This document shows positions 34,871 to 43,321 of a stretch of DNA of 64,000 bases, piece by piece. Both the position numbers and the translations under genes were made by a program. Below the pieces are notes generated by a model. The model had not been told where the DNA came from. It made no database searches and was given only the letters and a program-made list of their open reading frames with translations. Position 1 is the stretch's first letter. Each line of letters opens with the position of its first letter. Source of the stretch: CAIUGU01 sp965279735 (GTDB taxonomy: Bacteria; Pseudomonadota; Gammaproteobacteria; Steroidobacterales; Steroidobacteraceae); NCBI GenBank assembly GCA_965279735.1, contig OZ257260.1, positions 310,001 to 374,000 on the forward strand. Reading direction: 5' to 3'.

Positions 34871-36175
34871 GTGAAAGCACTTCTCAATGTGTCAGGTGGC
34901 CGGGATACCAGCATTCCCGAACGGATCGGCAAGTACACGATCGTCAAGGAAGTCGGTCGCGGCAGTACCGGTGTCGTCTATCTCTCGCACGATCCGTACT
35001 ACCGCCGCGATGTCGCCATCAAGGTCTACAACATAGAGACCCACGACGAGGAACGCGCCCGCGTCACGCGGAAGATGTTCCTGTCGGAAGCGCACATGGT
35101 CGGCATGCTGCAGCATCCGAACATCCTGCCCATCTTCGATGCCGGCGAAGAGAACGGACGTTACTACGTCGTTACAGAACACGTGCATGGTGCGCGCACG
35201 CTCGCGGCCTACTGCAAGCCGGACAACCTGCTGCCCATCGACGACGTGGTCGAGCTGATCTACAAGTGTGCGAAGGCATTGCACTACGCGCATCGTCGCG
35301 GCGTCATCCATCGCGACATCAAGCCGTCGAACGTCATGCTCACGCAGGCGAACGACGTGCGCATCATCGATTTCGGCATCGCGCTGGTGGCGGATTCCGA
35401 CATCTCCCGCATCGAAGGCATCGCGGGCAGTCCTTCCTACATGTCGCCGGAGCAGATCCAGTCTGCCGATATCACGAACCGTTCGGATCTCTACGCGCTC
35501 GGTGCGGTGATGTACGAACTGCTGACCGGTTTCCGGCCGTTCCGTGGCGGCAACCTGTCGAAGCTTCTGCACCAGATTGTCTACGCCACGGCGCAGCCAC
35601 TGCATTCGCTCCGGACCGAGATCCCGGAAGAGCTCGAAAATGTCGTGGTGAAGGCACTACAGAAGGATCCGGAGAACCGGTACCACAATGGCCAGGAGCT
35701 GGCGGGCGATCTGACCCGCGTGCACCAGAAGCTGCGCGAAGGCTATGCAAAGCTCGACCGCCAGGAACAGTTCTCGATCCTGCGAACGCTCAAGTTCTTC
35801 CACGATTTCTCCCAGGCCGAAATCATGGAAGTCCTGCGCGCCAGCCAGTGGCAGGACTACGACATCGACGATGAGATCGTGCGTGAAGGTGAAATGGACG
35901 ATCGCTTCTATGTGATCGTGTCAGGCAACGTCGCAGTGGTCCGCAACGGCCGTGCAGTCGGCCAGCTCGAAACGGGCGACTGTTTCGGTGAAACGAGCTA
36001 TCTGCGGGGTGCCAAACGTCTCGCGACGATCAAGGCACTGTCGGACGTGACGCTCATGAAGGTCAGTTCGACCTTGCTGGAACAGGCTTCGGCCTCGTGC
36101 CAGCTGCGCTTCAACAAGGTCTTCCTGAGCAACCTCATCGGGCGGTTGCAGAGCAACGAGAAGGCCGGAGCCTGA
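34871..36175 (+). CDS. Ser/Thr protein kinase with C-terminal cyclic-nucleotide-binding domain
   Basis: This 434-residue protein has a Hanks-type kinase domain (about residues 20-280) with the glycine loop GRGSTGVVY, catalytic Lys in VAIK, HRDIKPSNVML, DFG in IIDFGIAL, and SPE. A cNMP-binding domain follows (about 300-425), including FGETSYLRGAKRLATI, which keeps the Glu and Arg that contact the cyclic phosphate. All catalytic residues are present. This layout resembles cyclic-nucleotide-regulated kinases in reverse order. No membrane helix is seen. The GTG at 34871 is the first start after pgpA; an in-frame ATG at 34772 would overlap pgpA. It is convergent with folE2, one base apart. Confidence 0.9.
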   Translation: MKALLNVSGGRDTSIPERIGKYTIVKEVGRGSTGVVYLSHDPYYRRDVAIKVYNIETHDEERARVTRKMFLSEAHMVGMLQHPNILPIFDAGEENGRYYVVTEHVHGARTLAAYCKPDNLLPIDDVVELIYKCAKALHYAHRRGVIHRDIKPSNVMLTQANDVRIIDFGIALVADSDISRIEGIAGSPSYMSPEQIQSADITNRSDLYALGAVMYELLTGFRPFRGGNLSKLLHQIVYATAQPLHSLRTEIPEELENVVVKALQKDPENRYHNGQELAGDLTRVHQKLREGYAKLDRQEQFSILRTLKFFHDFSQAEIMEVLRASQWQDYDIDDEIVREGEMDDRFYVIVSGNVAVVRNGRAVGQLETGDCFGETSYLRGAKRLATIKALSDVTLMKVSSTLLEQASASCQLRFNKVFLSNLIGRLQSNEKAGA

Positions 36176-36176
36176 T

Positions 36177-37001
36177 TCAGCCCTGCCGGACTGCGTCCTT
36201 GTTCTTCTCGATCAGCGCATACGCCGAGTGATTGTGGATGGACTCGAAATTCTCTGATTCCACCACGTAAGCCCGCACCCGATCCTCATTGTTGAGCCGC
36301 ACCGCGACGTCGCGGACGATGTCCTCGACAAATTTCGGGTTGTCATAAGCACGCTCGGTCACGTACTTCTCGTCCGGGCGCTTCAGGATTCCATACAGTT
36401 CGCAGGATGCTTCCTGCTCTGCGATTTCGATCAGTTCCTCAAGCCACATGTGATCGGCGATCCGCGCGCTGATCGTGATGTGCGAGCGCTGGTTGTGCGC
36501 GCCGTAGTCGGAGATGTCCTTCGAGCAGGGGCACAGGCTGGTGACCGCAACGACGACCTTGATCCACAGCTCCGGTTTGCCGTCCTGGAAAGCGCCGATC
36601 AGGGACGCGTTGTAATTCATTAGGCTCGCCACGCCCGTCACGGGCGCTTTCTTCTGCATGAAATACGGAAAACTCATTTCGATGTGGCCTGACTCCGCGT
36701 CCAGGCGCTCGGTCATTTCCGCCAGCATGTCGCGAAACGATTCGACGGAGATATCGCGTTCGTTGCGGTTCAGGATCTCCACGAACCGCGACATGTGCGT
36801 GCCCTTGAAGTTGTGGGGCAGGGCCACGTACATGTTGAAGCTGGCGACCGTGTGCTGTTCACCGCCCAGGCGGTCCTTGACGCGTACGGGATGATAGATG
36901 TCCTTGATGCCCACCTTGTTGATCGGCAAGCGGCGCGTATCGGCCCTGCTCTGGACGTCCTCGATGCCGGCTGGCTTGGGACGAGCGACAGTGGTGGCCA
37001 T
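36177..37001 (-). CDS. folE2: GTP cyclohydrolase FolE2 (type IB)
   Basis: This 274-residue enzyme makes 7,8-dihydroneopterin triphosphate from GTP, the first step of folate synthesis. It is the type that works with metals other than zinc. The catalytic Cys and metal region SLCPCSKDISDYGAHNQRSH is intact. FolE2 is often zinc-repressed through Zur, but no Zur-like palindrome was seen upstream. The ATG has a GAGGAGT-type site upstream. It stands divergent from nothing close and convergent with the kinase gene. Confidence 0.95.
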   Translation of the reverse strand: MATTVARPKPAGIEDVQSRADTRRLPINKVGIKDIYHPVRVKDRLGGEQHTVASFNMYVALPHNFKGTHMSRFVEILNRNERDISVESFRDMLAEMTERLDAESGHIEMSFPYFMQKKAPVTGVASLMNYNASLIGAFQDGKPELWIKVVVAVTSLCPCSKDISDYGAHNQRSHITISARIADHMWLEELIEIAEQEASCELYGILKRPDEKYVTERAYDNPKFVEDIVRDVAVRLNNEDRVRAYVVESENFESIHNHSAYALIEKNKDAVRQG

Positions 37002-37177
37002 GGCAAACTCCTCAGGTATCGGACGCGTCAGCTGTTCGTGGCTGCGCGACTGGCGGATTCAAACCGAGCGCCATTGCGTCCCAAGGGGGATGGACACCGG
37101 GGGCCACCGGTTCATGCGGCCGCCCGCAGTATAAATCAAGCGATGAAAATTAAGGGGTGGCCCTCGCCCCGCCAGCC

Positions 37178-39073
37178 TCAGCGGGAACGGACCGCCGCGG
37201 GCATCTTGGTGACGCGCCACCACTGGGCAATGGTGGTTTCGAGACTGTGCGGATCGAGGCGTGATGCCACCAGGCAGTCTTCCCGCGAACCATGCTCGAT
37301 GAACGCGTCAGGAATGCCGATGTTGAGGACGGGAATCGCGTGCGCGTGGGCGGCCAGCAATTCGTCGATTGCGCTCCCGCCGCCGCCGGCCACGACATTT
37401 TCCTCAACGGTCACTATCGCTTCATGGCGTGCCGCAAGCTCAAGTACAGCCGTCTCGTCCAGCGGCTTGATGAAGCGCATGTTGACGAGCGTTGCATCGA
37501 GACGTTCCGCGAGCAAGGCACATGCGGACACCATTGAGCCGAAAGCCAGGATTGCGAGTCCGCTGCGGCCTTCACGGCGCACCTGCGCTTTTCCTAGCGG
37601 CAGTGCTTGCATTTCCTTTTCAACGACAGCACCGGGACCCGTGCCACGCGGATAACGCACGACGGCAGGCTGGTCAAGCTGCACGCCGGTGTACAGCATC
37701 TGGCGGCATTCGTTTTCGTCAGCAGGAGCCATGATCACAACTCCCGGTATGCAACGCAGGAACGAAAGATCGAAACTGCCCTGGTGGGTTGCACCGTCGC
37801 CCCCGACGAGGCCGGCACGATCGACTGCAAAGACGACGGGAAGATTCTGCAGTGCGACGTCATGGACGAGCTGGTCATAGCCCCGCTGCAGGAAGGTCGA
37901 ATAGATGGCGACGATGGGGCGCGAGCCTTCGCATGCCATGCCTGCGGCGAAGGTCACGGCGTGCTGTTCGGCAATCGCGACATCGAAGTAGCGGTCGGGA
38001 AAGCGTTTCGAGAATTCGACGAGCCCGGAACCCTCGCGCATGGCAGGAGTGATGCCGACGATGCGCGGATCGGCTTCGGCCATGTCGCACAGCCACTGGC
38101 CGAAGACCTGCGAATACGTCGGGCCGCTGGCTTTTTCCTTGAAGATGACGCCGCTCTTCGGATCGAAGGGGCCGGGTCCGTGCCATTTGATCGGATCGGC
38201 TTCGGCCGGCGCGTAGCCTTTGCCCTTGCGCGTGACGACGTGCAGGAACTGCGGGCCCTTCGCGTCGCGAAGATTCTTCAGTGTCGATACCAGCGCGCCC
38301 AGGTCATGGCCATCGATGGGGCCGATGTAGTTGAGTCCCATCTCCTCGAAAATCGTGCCGGGCAGGACCATGCCCTTCATATGTTCCTCGGAACGCCGCG
38401 CGAGTTCCCAGACGGTCGGCATGCGCTTCAGCACTTTCTTGCTGCCCTCACGCAGGTTCGCGTAGAGCTTGCCGGACAGGACGCGGGCGAAGTAGTTGGA
38501 GAATGCGCCCACGTTTTCCGAAATCGACATGTCGTTGTCATTCAGGATGACCAGAAGGTCCACGTCGGTGCTGCCAGCATGGTTCAGTGCTTCGAAGGCC
38601 ATGCCCGCGCTCATGGCGCCATCGCCGATGATGGCGACCACACGGCGGCGTTCGCCAGCGCGTGCAGCACCGATCGCCATGCCGAGGGCCGCGCTGATCG
38701 ACGTGCTCGAATGGCCGACGCCGAAAGTGTCGTATTCGCTTTCCTTGCGGGAAGGGAAAGGCGCGAGCCCATCCTTGATCTTGATCGTCTGCAGACGGTC
38801 GCGACGGCCTGTCAGGACCTTGTGTGGATAGGCCTGATGACCGACATCCCACACCAGGCGGTCATTCGGCGTGTCGAATACGTAGTGAAGCGCCACGGTG
38901 AGTTCGACGGTGCCAAGGCCTGCGGCGAAATGGCCGCCCATCTGGCTGACCGTCTCGATCAGATAGCGACGCAACTCGGCGGCAACGGATTCCAGCTGCG
39001 TTGGCGCCAGGCGACGCAGATCGGCAGGAAGCTCAATGCCTGTCAGCAGCGGGTAGGAGTCGCTCGAGTTCAT
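37178..39073 (-). CDS. dxs: 1-deoxy-D-xylulose-5-phosphate synthase
   Basis: This 631-residue thiamine-diphosphate enzyme condenses pyruvate and glyceraldehyde-3-phosphate, the first step of the non-mevalonate isoprenoid pathway. It shows GHQAYPHKVLTGR, the thiamine motif GDGAMSAGMAFEALN with NDNDMSIS, and the transketolase central domain EQHAVTFAAGMA. The order xseB-ispA-dxs on the minus strand is the usual proteobacterial operon; dxs is 47 bp after ispA. Confidence 0.98.
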   Translation of the reverse strand: MNSSDSYPLLTGIELPADLRRLAPTQLESVAAELRRYLIETVSQMGGHFAAGLGTVELTVALHYVFDTPNDRLVWDVGHQAYPHKVLTGRRDRLQTIKIKDGLAPFPSRKESEYDTFGVGHSSTSISAALGMAIGAARAGERRRVVAIIGDGAMSAGMAFEALNHAGSTDVDLLVILNDNDMSISENVGAFSNYFARVLSGKLYANLREGSKKVLKRMPTVWELARRSEEHMKGMVLPGTIFEEMGLNYIGPIDGHDLGALVSTLKNLRDAKGPQFLHVVTRKGKGYAPAEADPIKWHGPGPFDPKSGVIFKEKASGPTYSQVFGQWLCDMAEADPRIVGITPAMREGSGLVEFSKRFPDRYFDVAIAEQHAVTFAAGMACEGSRPIVAIYSTFLQRGYDQLVHDVALQNLPVVFAVDRAGLVGGDGATHQGSFDLSFLRCIPGVVIMAPADENECRQMLYTGVQLDQPAVVRYPRGTGPGAVVEKEMQALPLGKAQVRREGRSGLAILAFGSMVSACALLAERLDATLVNMRFIKPLDETAVLELAARHEAIVTVEENVVAGGGGSAIDELLAAHAHAIPVLNIGIPDAFIEHGSREDCLVASRLDPHSLETTIAQWWRVTKMPAAVRSR

Positions 39074-39120
39074 CGCGGGCAGTTTACAGCGGCCCGGACC
39101 TGTGCGCCCGACTTGAGCGT

Positions 39121-40062
39121 TTATGACTGCCGCTGGACCAGCCAGTCGGAGAGGGGACCCAGCGTCGCGGTAACCCGGTCGCCAAGGGGCGCGAGGGCGG
39201 CCAGGGCTTCCTCATGCAGCTCAATCAGCTTTGCGCGTGCCTCCGGCACCCCGGCGACGGCAGGATAGGTGGGCTTGTTGTGCTCGCGATCGGCGCCGAC
39301 CGCCTTGCCCAGCAATCGGGGGTCGCCTTCGATGTCGAGCAGGTCATCCTGGATCTGGAAGGCGAGGCCAATCCGGGCGGCGAACACCTCAAGCTGCATC
39401 CGCGTCGTGTCCGGCACATTGGCGCAATGGCTCGCCATCATGACGCTGGCCCGGATCAGGGCGCCTGTCTTGCGGGCGTGCATGTCTTCGATTGCGGCAA
39501 GCGTCAGTGTGCTGCCCTGCGCCGCCAGATCGAGCGCCTGACCACCTGCCATGCCCGCTGTCCCGCTGGCCTCGGCGAGGATATCGATGAGTTTCAACCG
39601 GACCACCGGATCCGCAGGCACGGCCGGGTCCCGGGCCAGGATCTGGAAGGCCAGAACCTGCAGCGCGTCGCCCGCCAGGATGGCGGTGGCCTCGTCGAAC
39701 GCCTTGTGACAGGTGGGCTGGCCACGCCGCAGATCATCGTCGTCCATCGCCGGCAGGTCATCATGAACCAGTGAATAGGCGTGGATCAGTTCGATGGCAC
39801 ACGCCGCGCCGTCGAGCTGGTTTTCAGGTACGCCGAGCGCATGCCCCGTCGCATAGACAAGGATGGGTCGCACGCGCTTCCCGCCACCGAGAACGCTGTA
39901 GCGTTGCGCCGCATGTAGGCGTTCCGGCGCCGTCTGCGAATCAGGCAACCGGCGTTCCAGTTCGCGCTCGACCCGTGCGTGCCAGTCCTCGCGCTGTTGC
40001 CGAAAGAGTGCCCTGTGACGATCGTTCACGGGTTGCACGGAATAATGCGGATCGGCCTGCAT
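39121..40062 (-). CDS. ispA: Farnesyl/geranyl diphosphate synthase
   Basis: This 313-residue polyprenyl synthase has the first aspartate-rich motif DDLPAMDDDD and the second DDLLD in FQIQDDLLDIEGD, plus GGKRVRPIL. It builds the C15 (or C20) diphosphate for quinones and undecaprenol. The residues before the first motif suit short-chain products. Its ATG immediately follows the xseB stop, so translation is coupled. Confidence 0.96.
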   Translation of the reverse strand: MQADPHYSVQPVNDRHRALFRQQREDWHARVERELERRLPDSQTAPERLHAAQRYSVLGGGKRVRPILVYATGHALGVPENQLDGAACAIELIHAYSLVHDDLPAMDDDDLRRGQPTCHKAFDEATAILAGDALQVLAFQILARDPAVPADPVVRLKLIDILAEASGTAGMAGGQALDLAAQGSTLTLAAIEDMHARKTGALIRASVMMASHCANVPDTTRMQLEVFAARIGLAFQIQDDLLDIEGDPRLLGKAVGADREHNKPTYPAVAGVPEARAKLIELHEEALAALAPLGDRVTATLGPLSDWLVQRQS

Positions 40063-40377
40063 CTAGTCTTTGTCTGTTGTGTCGCGGGGCTCGCCCGCCA
40101 TGCCTTCGAACGTTTCGGCCTGGCCTGCCTTGCGCAGCAGGATCTCGACTTTCTGTTCGGCCTGCTTGAGCGCCACCTGGCATTGGCGAGTGAGCTCGAC
40201 CCCCCGTTCAAACTGCTTGAGGGATTCCTCGAGCGGCAGGTCGCCCTGTTCAAGGCGTTCAACGATCGCTTCGAGATCGCCGAGTGCCTTCTCGAAATCG
40301 GGCGGACCGGCATTCGTCCCTGTGGCGGTATTTGCGCCTTCGGGGGAAGCTGCATCGCGTGCTTTCCGGCTGGTCAC
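40063..40377 (-). CDS. xseB: Exodeoxyribonuclease VII small subunit
   Basis: This 104-residue chain has the conserved core DFEKALGDLEAIVERLEQGDLPLEESLKQFERGVELTRQCQVAL with a charged tail. It pairs with XseA to degrade single-stranded DNA. Family members are usually about 80 residues. The start is uncertain: GTG 40377 gives 104 residues, while a longer frame to ATG 40509 has no ribosome binding site and would overlap the rubrerythrin promoter. Confidence 0.85.
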   Translation of the reverse strand: MTSRKARDAASPEGANTATGTNAGPPDFEKALGDLEAIVERLEQGDLPLEESLKQFERGVELTRQCQVALKQAEQKVEILLRKAGQAETFEGMAGEPRDTTDKD

Positions 40378-40494
40378 GTTGGGTTTGCTCGGCGCTCTGG
40401 GGTTTTCATGTTGAGAGGAATCGCGCGGGCGGCAAGCTTGCACGGCAGGGTGCGGGCGGTCAATCGCGGGTACTTTTTGCGCGTCCCCGCGTCG

Positions 40495-40523
40495 TTGACT
40501 TGAATGCATCGGACGACTAGAGT
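40495..40523 (+). promoter_or_regulatory. Predicted strong promoter of the rubrerythrin gene
   Basis: TTGACT (40495-40500), an exact 17-bp spacer and TAGAGT (40518-40523) form a near-consensus sigma-70 promoter. Transcription would start near 40530. Confidence 0.7.
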
Positions 40524-40548
40524 CGAGCGCAAGTTAGACTTGGTCTAA
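40514..40548. promoter_or_regulatory. Two palindromes over the promoter and start point
   Basis: CGACT-AG-AGTCG (40514-40525) overlaps the -10. TTAGAC-TTG-GTCTAA (40534-40548) lies just after the start point. Both are perfect and share the GAC/GTC core, so one repressor could bind both. The regulator is not in the window. Confidence 0.55.
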
Positions 40549-40655
40549 TTAAACGACGGGTCCTGTGCGAACGCTGAATGCCTCGAATTCACGCATTCCC
40601 TTCCCGTTGCCGGCTGGATACCCAACTCCGCCAGAGACCCGCAAGGAGACTCACA

Positions 40656-41072
40656 ATGAAAAGCTTGAAAGGCACCTCCACCGAAAAGAACCTCAAGGAC
40701 GCATTTGCCGGCGAATCGCAGGCGAATCGCCGCTACCTCTATTTCGCAGCCAAGGCCGATGTCGAAGGCTTCAATGACGTCGCTGCCGTTTTCCGCTCGA
40801 CTGCGGAAGGGGAGACCGGGCATGCGCACGGTCATCTCGAGTATCTCGAGCAGGTCGGTGATCCGGCGACGGGCCTGCCCATTGGCGAAACGTCGTTGAA
40901 CCTCAAGGCTGCCATCGCAGGCGAGACGCACGAATACACCGACATGTACCCCGGCATGGCCAAGTCCGCCCGTACCGAAGGCTTCGATGAAATCGCCGAC
41001 TGGTTCGAGACGCTGGCCAAGGCAGAACGCTCGCACGCCAATCGCTTCCAGAAAGCGCTCGATACTCTTTGA
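40656..41072 (+). CDS. Rubrerythrin (diiron domain only)
   Basis: This 138-residue protein is a ferritin-like four-helix diiron protein. Metal Glu/His positions are visible in GESQANRRYL, EGETGHAH, AGETHEYTDMYPGMAKSA and AKAERSHANRF. The C-terminal rubredoxin domain of classical rubrerythrins is absent, so it depends on an external electron donor. It reduces hydrogen peroxide in the cytoplasm. The start at 40656 has AAGGAG upstream. It heads a cassette with the Fe-S protein and DUF3501 genes, the former likely its electron partner. Confidence 0.93.
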   Translation: MKSLKGTSTEKNLKDAFAGESQANRRYLYFAAKADVEGFNDVAAVFRSTAEGETGHAHGHLEYLEQVGDPATGLPIGETSLNLKAAIAGETHEYTDMYPGMAKSARTEGFDEIADWFETLAKAERSHANRFQKALDTL

Positions 41073-41093
41073 GACAACGCGATTGAGGGAGAA

Positions 41094-41115
41094 GCCGGAC
41101 GCGCATGCGTCCGGC
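41094..41115 (+). other. Intergenic hairpin in the rubrerythrin cassette
   Basis: GCCGGACGC and GCGTCCGGC form a perfect 9-bp stem around GCAT, without a T run. It may protect the abundant first message from decay or lower downstream expression. Confidence 0.45.
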
Positions 41116-41170
41116 CGATTCCAGGCGTTCGTGATCCCGGGCCGAAACCTTCGCGAGCAAAGGGGGATGA

Positions 41171-42556
41171 GTGGCAGACAGCAGTTCGTCTTCAGGCGAG
41201 CCCCCCGCACCCACACCTACACACAGGGCCGCTGCCCGCGAGGGCAGTCTCGAAGCTCCCACCCGGCATGCCGTACCGTGGAAAGAGCCTGAATTCCTGA
41301 ACGAGACGGCGCTCTTCAAGGAACTCGAGCGGGTCTTCGATATCTGCCACGGCTGTCGCCGCTGCTTCAGCCTCTGCAATTCCTTTCCGACACTGTTCGA
41401 CGCCGTCGACAATTCCGCCACGGGAGAAGTCGATGCGGTCGAGCGCAAGGCTTACTGGGAAGTCGTCGATCACTGTTACCTGTGTGACATGTGCTACATG
41501 ACGAAATGCCCGTACGTGCCGCCGCATCCCTGGAACGTCGACTTCCCGCATCTCATGCTGCGGGCGAAGGCGTTCAAGTTCGAGCACGGCGATGTCCGGC
41601 TCCGCGACAGGATCCTGAGTGCCACCGATGCGGTGGGCAGCATTGCGGGCATTCCGGTCGTTGCCGACGTGGTCAACGCAGTGAATCGCAGCGCCGTGGG
41701 TCGGCAACTGCTGGACAAGACGCTGGGTGTTCATCCCAAGGCGCCGGTTCCCGAATATCACAGCAATTCGTACCGCAAGCGCCACCAGGCCGGGGCCGCC
41801 GCGGGCGATGCGGAACCGGTTGGCGGCACCACCGGAAAAGTGGTGCTCTTCGCGACCTGCTATGGCAACCGCAACGAACCTGGATTGGGAGAAGACCTGG
41901 CTGCAGTCTTTGCCCACAACGGAATCCCGCTGACTCTCACCAGCGATGAGCGCTGCTGTGGCATGCCGAAACTCGAACTCGGCGACCTGGTCGCCATCGA
42001 GAAGCTCAAGGACTTCAATATCCCGCTGCTCGCTGCGAAGGTCGACGAAGGCTGGGATATCGTCACGCCCATTCCTTCCTGTACGCTGATGTTCAAGCAG
42101 GAGCTCCCTCTTTTGTTCCCGGACGATCCGCTGGTGCAGAAAGTGAAGGCCGCGACTTACGATCCTTTCGAGTACCTGTGGTTGCGGCACAAGGCCGGCA
42201 AGCTCCGCACGGATTTCAAGGCTCCGCTTGGCAAGGTCAGCTACCACGTGCCGTGCCACCTTCGTGTGCAGAACATCGGCCTCAAGACGCGCGATGTGCT
42301 GATGCTCGTCCCGGGCACCAAGGTCGAGCCGATTGAGCGCTGCTCTGGCCACAACGGCACGTATGGCGTCAAGACCGAGTTCCGGGATATCTCGATGAAG
42401 ATCGGCCGGCCCGTGATCCGCAAGGTCGCTGACAGCGGGGCAGATCACTATTCCAGCGATTGCCCGATGGCGGGTCACCAGATCGAATCCGGCCTGGATA
42501 ATCCCACCCCACCCGAACATCCCCTCAAGCTTCTCCGAATTGCTTATGGGATCTGA
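41171..42556 (+). CDS. Heterodisulfide-reductase-related Fe-S cluster protein (CCG domains)
   Basis: This 461-residue protein has an N-terminal ferredoxin-like region with two cysteine clusters (CHGCRRCFSLC at about residue 58; CYLCDMCYMTKCP near 102) for 4Fe-4S centres. Two CCG-type domains follow, with CCGMPKLELGD and CHLRVQNIG plus later Cys pairs. Relatives include GlpC and HdrB-like subunits that move electrons between quinol or thiol donors. It starts at GTG 41171 with AGGGGGAT upstream. Rubrerythrin, this protein and DUF3501 recur together, so it may feed electrons to rubrerythrin; that is inference. Confidence 0.87.
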   Translation: MADSSSSSGEPPAPTPTHRAAAREGSLEAPTRHAVPWKEPEFLNETALFKELERVFDICHGCRRCFSLCNSFPTLFDAVDNSATGEVDAVERKAYWEVVDHCYLCDMCYMTKCPYVPPHPWNVDFPHLMLRAKAFKFEHGDVRLRDRILSATDAVGSIAGIPVVADVVNAVNRSAVGRQLLDKTLGVHPKAPVPEYHSNSYRKRHQAGAAAGDAEPVGGTTGKVVLFATCYGNRNEPGLGEDLAAVFAHNGIPLTLTSDERCCGMPKLELGDLVAIEKLKDFNIPLLAAKVDEGWDIVTPIPSCTLMFKQELPLLFPDDPLVQKVKAATYDPFEYLWLRHKAGKLRTDFKAPLGKVSYHVPCHLRVQNIGLKTRDVLMLVPGTKVEPIERCSGHNGTYGVKTEFRDISMKIGRPVIRKVADSGADHYSSDCPMAGHQIESGLDNPTPPEHPLKLLRIAYGI

Positions 42557-42597
42557 GGCGATTCACGTCGAAAGTCGCCTCATTCTGGAACACTCCC

Positions 42598-43179
42598 ATG
42601 AAACTAAAACCTGAAGACCTGTTCAGCCTGGAGCAATACTCGCGGACGCGGAAGGAATTCCGTGCCCAGGTGATTGCGCACAAGAAGATCCGCACGATTC
42701 CGGTGGGACCGCACACCACCTGGTGCTTCGAGGATCGCCTGACAGTCCAGTACCAGGTCCAAGAGATGTTGCGGGTCGAGCGGATTTTCGAGCCCGAGGG
42801 GATCCAGGAAGAACTCGATGCCTACAACCCCCTGATTCCGGATGGGAGCAACTGGAAGGCCACGCTGCTGATCGAATTCCCCGACGCGGAAGAGCGGCGT
42901 AAAGAGTTGACGCTGCTGAAGGGGATCGAGGATCGATGCTGGGCGCGGGTTGCCGGTTTCCCGAAGGTGTATGCGATCGCCGACGAAGACATGGAACGCG
43001 AGAATGCCGAGAAGACCTCGTCAGTACACTTCCTGCGTTTCGAGTTGAGTCCGGACATGGCAGCGGGTGCGCGGCAAGGTGCGGCAGTCAGTCTCGGGAT
43101 CGATCACGATCACTACACGCATGCGCTGGATCCGCTCGCCGCAGCCCAGCGGGCAGCGCTTGCGCACGATCTGTCCTAG
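42598..43179 (+). CDS. DUF3501 family protein
   Basis: This 193-residue cytoplasmic protein matches DUF3501 (LKPEDLFSLEQYSRTRKEFRAQVIAHKK, PVGPHTTWCFEDRLTVQYQVQEMLRVERIF). The function is unknown. The family is strongly linked to rubrerythrin and Hdr-like Fe-S genes, as here, where it is the third gene 41 bp after the Fe-S gene. It may be an assembly or scaffold part of that peroxide-defence unit. Confidence 0.85.
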   Translation: MKLKPEDLFSLEQYSRTRKEFRAQVIAHKKIRTIPVGPHTTWCFEDRLTVQYQVQEMLRVERIFEPEGIQEELDAYNPLIPDGSNWKATLLIEFPDAEERRKELTLLKGIEDRCWARVAGFPKVYAIADEDMERENAEKTSSVHFLRFELSPDMAAGARQGAAVSLGIDHDHYTHALDPLAAAQRAALAHDLS

Positions 43180-43257
43180 CTTCCGCAGCTCAAGTGCATC
43201 GCGCGCTTTCTGGCACTCATTCGGTGAGTCCACGTCCTGAAGGGCAATGCCGGATGC

Positions 43258-43263
43258 TAGAAT
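43258..43263 (+). promoter_or_regulatory. Predicted -10 element of parE
   Basis: TAGAAT followed by CCGCGCGC lies 59 bases before the parE start, as in the glyA promoter. The -35 is weak. Confidence 0.35.
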
Positions 43264-43321
43264 CCGCGCGCTCCGCGCATCGCCCGCATTCCTGACTTCA
43301 CGTCGTACCCTTCGCAAAGCA

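Noticed and set aside
37002..37177. Possible Zur box upstream of folE2
   Set aside because: FolE2 is often zinc-repressed, but no palindrome close to the Zur pattern is visible in this gap.
37607..39268. A 553-codon plus-strand frame over dxs
   Set aside because: dxs motifs are complete on the minus strand; the plus frame is a codon-bias shadow, as is the frame at 48435-49721 over the FimX-like gene.
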